Assembly: GCF_022581195.2 (NCBI RefSeq) | Contig: NC_061473.1 | Location: forward strand, 1,674,001-1,738,000 | From: Helicoverpa zea | Taxonomy: Eukaryota; Arthropoda; Insecta; Lepidoptera; Noctuidae | DNA: 64,000 nt | Direction: 5' to 3' | Shown here: piece after piece, positions 59,466-64,000 of the stretch | How the letters are laid out: every line of letters begins with the position of its first letter | How positions within the stretch are numbered: the stretch's first letter is position 1 | Notes under the pieces: model-generated | Told to the model about the DNA's origin: nothing | Database searches by the model: none | Seen by the model: the letters and a program-made list of their open reading frames with translations, nothing else | Program-made: the position numbers and the translations under genes

Positions 59466-61083
59466 AGAATTCTTCCGTGTTACCAACCGTGCGGTTTTCT
59501 TCTGAATATGATGGTTTTTCGTGACGTAAGCAATATTGGAGTTGGTTTGTACGGTAAATAGTGTGGAGCAGACTTTGTGAAATGCTTTGGTTTCCGTAAA
59601 TCGCCAATATCAACTGCGGTGGAATCATATCAGTAACTTTACAAACGACAAATCTCGATGTGGATATTTGTTACATTGTCACGCAAAACCTATTGAAGGA
59701 TTTTGATTAAAGTGCGTAGTAACACTGAGAACCTCTTTTTATTGAAGTAGGTTAAAAATTATATCTTAGTTAACACATATCAGAGTAACATAATATGGCA
59801 GGCGTAAGCAGATAATAGATAATCTGAATTAACACAAAGAAAAGTTTTCAACATCAAACCCTATTTTGTTCAAAGATCATTTTAAATTGAATCTGTCTTA
59901 TATCGTCCTACTGCAAAACACATAGGTATGTAAAACATCAACCGCGTCTGGTTAGACTGGAAACCGACCCTAACATAGTTGGGAAAAGTTTACAGTTGAT
60001 AACCGTCCCACATATGGACAAAGGCCTCTCTTAATACTCATTAAATAATACTCTTAAGACATAGAGCATATTAGTCACGCTTCGACTAACATCCTATTAT
60101 CATACTAAAGTGATACATTATCATATTAATTTGAGCCCCCATACATAATGTATAAATCCCCTACAGAGAGCAAAGTGAGAGTACCATTATATTATGATTT
60201 CACGGCTCATATTGTTTTATGACTGTGTAAACATTTGAAAGGTAACACTTTTGTTTTCACCTATAACCTTTTGGAATAAAGTGTATTTATGTTAGTATGT
60301 TGCAAAGTCTAACTGTTTTAGTTCAATTAATCATTACCCTTCGATCAACATCACTATGACTAACTAAGCTTCCGCCAGAAATTTCACCCACTTTCCGTGG
60401 TACTTACTCCGCGTACCCGAACAAAAAGCCTCCCTTAATAAATGGGCTACGTCACACTGAAGGAAACCTTTAAATCGGTCCAAAAAGCTCCTAATATTGA
60501 CTAACAGCGCTCAAACTAACAGTCTCTTCAGCTGTGTAATATTAGTTTCTTTTTATGTTATCTGGGAAATCTTCAAATGGGGGTCATTTGAAGATTTGTT
60601 GTGAGTGCAGCAAAAGGGAGTATGACATTTTTACTGGCTAAATCCATGTTTCTTCTTGAGCCCTTTGAGTACCTACCTATTTCACGGCAAATCTTTCAAA
60701 CAAACCTGCAGCATATCTGAGAAAGCACGTAGGAACGCACTCTTTTGGGAACATAAGAACGAATTTCTTTGACATAGCTGAAATCACTCCAAAACCAGAC
60801 CTGACCTACATTTTCCACAAATAAATATATCCACTTGGCTACCTTTACGTGAACTATTGACACAAAGCTTAACACAGTAACCACAAGTATTTGTCTAAAT
60901 ACATTTGACCTGTAAACTATGTGCTTAACACTTACAAACTTACTGCGGAACATTCGTTGTTTATGTAAGTATTGTGCAACTGTTGTTTGGGGAAATAATA
61001 ACATGTATTTACAATAGCACATGTTAAAACTCTCACAGTCTTACTACAGAAACCATAAAGTAAATAACCACTAGAGAGCGCAC

Positions 61084-61195
61084 TCGCCAATTTCTTCTAA
61101 GAACACGACTCACCACTGCGGGCCGGGGGACGAAGCATAATCCGCGGCAACTATTGGTCAGTTCAAGGTCGAGTACACTCAGCAAGGGATGGCTC
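61084..61195 (-). promoter_or_regulatory. Candidate non-coding first exon / promoter
   Basis: An isolated GC-rich patch. On the - strand it contains CCAAT (CTGACCAATAGTTGCCGCGG), then CCCCCGGCCCGCAGTG|GTGAGT, a strong splice donor. It is upstream of and on the same strand as the ZP gene, which needs a 5' non-coding exon. No direct evidence links them. Confidence 0.25.
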
Positions 61196-61372
61196 TCTTT
61201 CAATTAAAAAAAACAATCGATAAAATGTATTTCATCGTAGTAATAAATACTCAATAAAAAAAGTATAACAATATTTAATAAAAATCAGTCTATTACAAAA
61301 AAGAAATCCGTACAAGAAAATTATTGATTCTTAAAATGTATTAATTTAGTATACATTATTGGAATCGCTGAA

Positions 61373-61511
61373 CTAAATAAACGTCGGAATTGTTTTAAAT
61401 ATTCTAAACAGTCGGGGGTGCAGTGCCTTGAGCAAACAACGCTGTATTTTGTTGGAAACCAATTTTCCATATTGATAGTACCTCTCTTTTATTTCTGGAA
61501 TCTTCGGAAAT
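61373..61511 (-). CDS. Candidate short terminal exon, unknown protein
   Basis: After a good acceptor (TTTTCATTTTAG) a 45-codon frame begins FPKIPEIKERYYQYGKLVSN and ends in TAG. Composition is protein-like, but nothing upstream was found to join it to, and 45 open codons can occur by chance. Confidence 0.2.
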
Positions 61512-61808
61512 CTAAAATGAAAATATATTTTTTTCGATTACTATTTTTATTCGACAGTTAATTTACTCATTGGCCAAAATTAAACATATTTTTTAATAAA
61601 TGTAAATGCACTATTATCGATATCCACTTCATCTTTAAAGGTAACAACCCAAATTTCTTCGATAGGAATACAAAGGGCAAGAAAGAGATGGACTTATTAG
61701 AATTTCTTAATGAAAGAAAGGGACTTTGCCAAAAGACAACAACGAGCGTGCGCGCGGCTCACCAACCACCAATTTAAATAGACCCCTGTGGTATTTTCGT
61801 AATATAAC

Positions 61809-61910
61809 TAAATCAAAGCCAAATGGTATTGATACTAAGCGATGAAAAGTAATGCCATCCCTTTTGTAACTAGATGTCCTGGATTGGTTTTCGCACCATT
61901 TCACCGCTCA
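61809..61910 (-). pseudogene. Decayed THAP-like zinc-finger fragment
   Basis: The - strand reads AVKWCENQSRTSSYKRDGIT then FHRL, close to the start of THAP domains as I know them in moth proteins (C-A-V-x-x-C-x-N ... GITFHRFP). The codon where the first zinc Cys is expected is TGA, and no continuous domain follows. It is likely a fossil of a THAP gene or a THAP-bearing transposon. Confidence 0.4.
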
Positions 61911-62085
61911 TTTAGGAATCTTTAAATTTTTTTACTTAATAAAATCCACAATAATTTAGCGTGTACGCAGGTCATAGACTTGGTCACAACTAAAGCTTTT
62001 TACTAGGATCGTAGCCTTATAAGAGCCAAATCTCTAATGTTTGGCGAGCGTCGGGGCACTGTATGCGCAGTCAAGTGGTTTTATA

Positions 62086-62208
62086 GTCTTTGACAAAAAC
62101 TTAAACATCTGTTGAAAACTTGTCTGAAAAAAATGTGGCTGCAACGGACTTTATTAGTGTTCACAAACACTTTTAAACGTCTGTTTCAAAAGTTTTTGTT
62201 GTTCGACG
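62086..62208. mobile_element. MITE related to 6283-6426
   Basis: Shares GACAAAAACTTAAAC / GTTT.AAAAGTTTTTGTTG ends and the inner ACTTGTCTGAAAAAAATGTGGCT-type block with the element at 6283. Confidence 0.6.
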
Positions 62209-62806
62209 GTCAAAGTCTGCCTTAGGTCTGCTTTAGTTGCGAAGCAAAGGCATATATTCTCGGCCCCATAAAATTGTTATGAACTAGCTTCCACCAACAG
62301 TTTCTTCCGCATCCCGTGCCAACTACACCACGCACTATGATAAAGAATAGCTTATAGCACAGATTAATATTTACTTCACTTATATCCCTCAATAAATAGG
62401 TTACCTGATACTGAAATAATTTTTCAAATGGAACCCGTAGTTCCTAAGATTAGTGCGTTCAAACAAATAAACTTGTTAGCTTTATAATACCTATTAGTAT
62501 ACACAGGCACAAACCTATGTAGGACAATGATATCAGTGTGCAAGTCATACACTGTCATACAATTTCTAACACAAGCGTAAGTCATCAATAGACGATTTGT
62601 GTGATTTCTCTCCTGCCATACAATTGAGTTCGAAAGTAAGGACCTATGACCTTATGCCTAAATGTCATCTCTTTATATTGTTGTTATGTACATAATTCTA
62701 AGACTTACGTTATGTAAATATGAGATAGATTCTTATAAAAAAAACATATAGGTATTGGTTACATTTTTTTGTGAGAAATCATCAAATGAACGTTGTTGCT
62801 AAAGCG

Positions 62807-62912
62807 TGAGGGAGTGTCAGACTCTTACTGACTGAAACCCACCATGTTCTTTCTTAAACCCTTTATGTGCCAGGGCCGCGGTAACTCTTTCGAACAATCC
62901 GGCAAGCTCAGC
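62807..62912. mobile_element. Dispersed repeat, GTCAGACTCTTACTGACTGAAACCC family
   Basis: GGAGTGTCAGACTCTTACTG, AAACCCACCATGTTC and GGGCCGCGGTAACTCTTTCG. Relatives occur at 35785-35885 (same strand), and reversed at 57235-57325 and in part at 39440 and 42345. Confidence 0.55.
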
Positions 62913-62943
62913 AGTCTTTACGAACAGGACATAGTGAGACTAA

Positions 62944-63412
62944 AGCTTGTGGCACATTATAGCAGCACCGCAACAGCACGGCTGCAGCACGGCGTCGCCT
63001 CGAATTAAGACTACGGCGAGCGGACAGCGCGCCAACCACGCGCTGGCCGCTCGCCGTCGGCGCGCCGGCCGCGCGCCGCCCGCGAGGTGTAAGCTTGTTG
63101 TCACAGCAAACTCAATATTATTTTAAGACGATTATGATTGAACACGACGTAATGACGTTGTTTCGCTGCCGGCTCGGAGTCGGCGCGCAATTAGCACGCC
63201 GTTGGCGCGCTGTACGCATGAGGTCAGCACGCGGGCGGCGAGTCGAGTTGTGTGGAAGCGGCAAGCACGCTGACTGCTCGCCGTTGGCTTTTTCATATTG
63301 ACATTACGAAATATATTATAATATACACGATTTAATGCTCTAAATTGAATGACAACTTAAATGCTGGTGTGGAGCCGTGCTGTTGCAGTGCTGCTATAAT
63401 GTGCCACAAGCT
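62944..63412. mobile_element. GC-rich PIF/Harbinger-like element
   Basis: About 40-bp terminal inverted repeats (left start AGCTTGTGGCACATTATAGC) with one mismatch, flanked by TAA on both sides (62941-62943, 63413-63415). The interior has two strikingly GC-rich arms of GCGCGCC-type sequence around an AT-rich middle, unlike everything nearby. No transposase frame; non-autonomous. Confidence 0.8.
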
Positions 63413-63536
63413 TAAATGTGATATGATATAAATATGAATATTATACCTACTATGTACCACTAATACCTTTGTTACCTATTAACACAGAATAGAGAGTTTT
63501 AACTTTGACTATGATTTCAAATACCCCAGTAACTAA

Positions 63537-63721
63537 TGCCCATTTTCACCAACAAATACTTAAATTAAGGGATCCCCTAAGAGCATTTACGGAACACTTA
63601 ATAAGAATTTCGTTTTCACCAAAGTTTAGGTATCCCTTATCCATAGTCATTTATGTCAAAATTGGGAGAGCCCTTATTCTAAGTGGCACTTAGATTAAGA
63701 GATTGTTGGTGAAAATGGGCA
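63537..63721. mobile_element. PIF/Harbinger-like MITE, TGCCCATTTTCACCAACAA ends
   Basis: Perfect 19-bp terminal inverted repeats TGCCCATTTTCACCAACAA, with TAA on both sides (63534-63536, 63722-63724). 185 bp, non-coding. Confidence 0.85.
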
Positions 63722-64000
63722 TAACTCTTTCAAACAATTCCTCAAACCGTAATTTTACGACTCACTACTATTATACATGCATGAATATTGCCGTATGTAT
63801 GTTTCGCTTTAACAAAAACTGTGAAAGGTCACGTGCTTCCGCGTGTAACAGCTAGTCATTAGGTTATATAATGTCGCATGTATTGAGAGCTATACAGATG
63901 TTACCTGGAATGTCTTCTAGCTAGTCATGTTAGATGTTATAATATGTGTTAGGAATATACAGATTAATAAAATATATAGTGTAGCTCAACACAACACAGT

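Larger units (their letters stand above)
51806..64000. other. ZP gene upstream or first-intron region, repeat-rich
   Basis: Twelve kb without a supported complete gene. It must hold the ZP gene non-coding first exon unless that lies past the right edge. Contents seen: several MITEs, SINE and LINE pieces, a TATCGA-rich cluster (59411-59465), a GC-rich candidate first exon (61084-61195) and a decayed THAP-like fragment (61809-61910). The remainder is AT-rich with nothing recognisable. Confidence 0.55.

Noticed and set aside
60696..61022. 108-codon - strand open frame
   Set aside because: Low-complexity Val/Phe/Lys-rich composition, no domain and no good splice context; not supported as a gene.

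Overview
This window is nuclear DNA from an insect, almost certainly a moth (Lepidoptera, probably Noctuidae). The signs are AT-rich sequence, short GT-AG introns, and dense lepidopteran dispersed repeats: a tRNA-derived SINE whose tail reads GGAAGCCGACCCCAACATAG, 3' ends of LINE-type retrotransposons, and many small terminal-inverted-repeat elements. No prokaryotic features, CRISPR arrays, rRNA genes or functional tRNA genes were seen.

Layout. (1) 362-3560, + strand: the 3' part of a sugar-transporter gene (A) whose first exon lies left of the window. It is followed by an orphan, tandemly duplicated copy of the tail of its last exon. (2) 6874-14699, 17277-28100 and 30230-38986, all - strand and head to tail: three complete paralogues (C, D, E) of the same major facilitator superfamily (MFS) sugar-porter family. 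They are closest in type to insect facilitated trehalose transporter (Tret1-like) proteins. Exons were assembled from splice signals and the phases close exactly: 483, 486 and 494 codons plus stop. The four genes share an ancestral exon pattern, so the cluster arose by local duplication with one inversion. (3) 43943-51805, - strand: a gene for a secreted or membrane-anchored zona pellucida (ZP) domain protein of 614 residues, with a signal peptide, a Pro/Gln/Ser/Tyr repeat region, a ZP domain, a polybasic cleavage site and a C-terminal membrane segment. This is the architecture of insect apical matrix and cuticle proteins. (4) 52-64 kb: mostly upstream or intronic DNA full of mobile elements, with a decayed THAP-like fragment and a GC-rich spot that could be a non-coding first exon.

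Working together. The four transporters probably move sugars (trehalose or related) across plasma membranes. All have lost the canonical QQxSGxN motif of helix 7, so substrate identity is open. The ZP gene is functionally unrelated and simply a neighbour.

Most notable: exon 3 of transporter E contains three in-frame 135-bp copies of a segment carrying helix 4 and a splice donor, so one, two or three copies could be included in the mRNA. Genes C and E also carry introns at different, non-homologous sites in an exon that is uninterrupted in A and D. The ZP gene contains a 21-nt in-frame microexon and a 96-nt exon that is easily missed.
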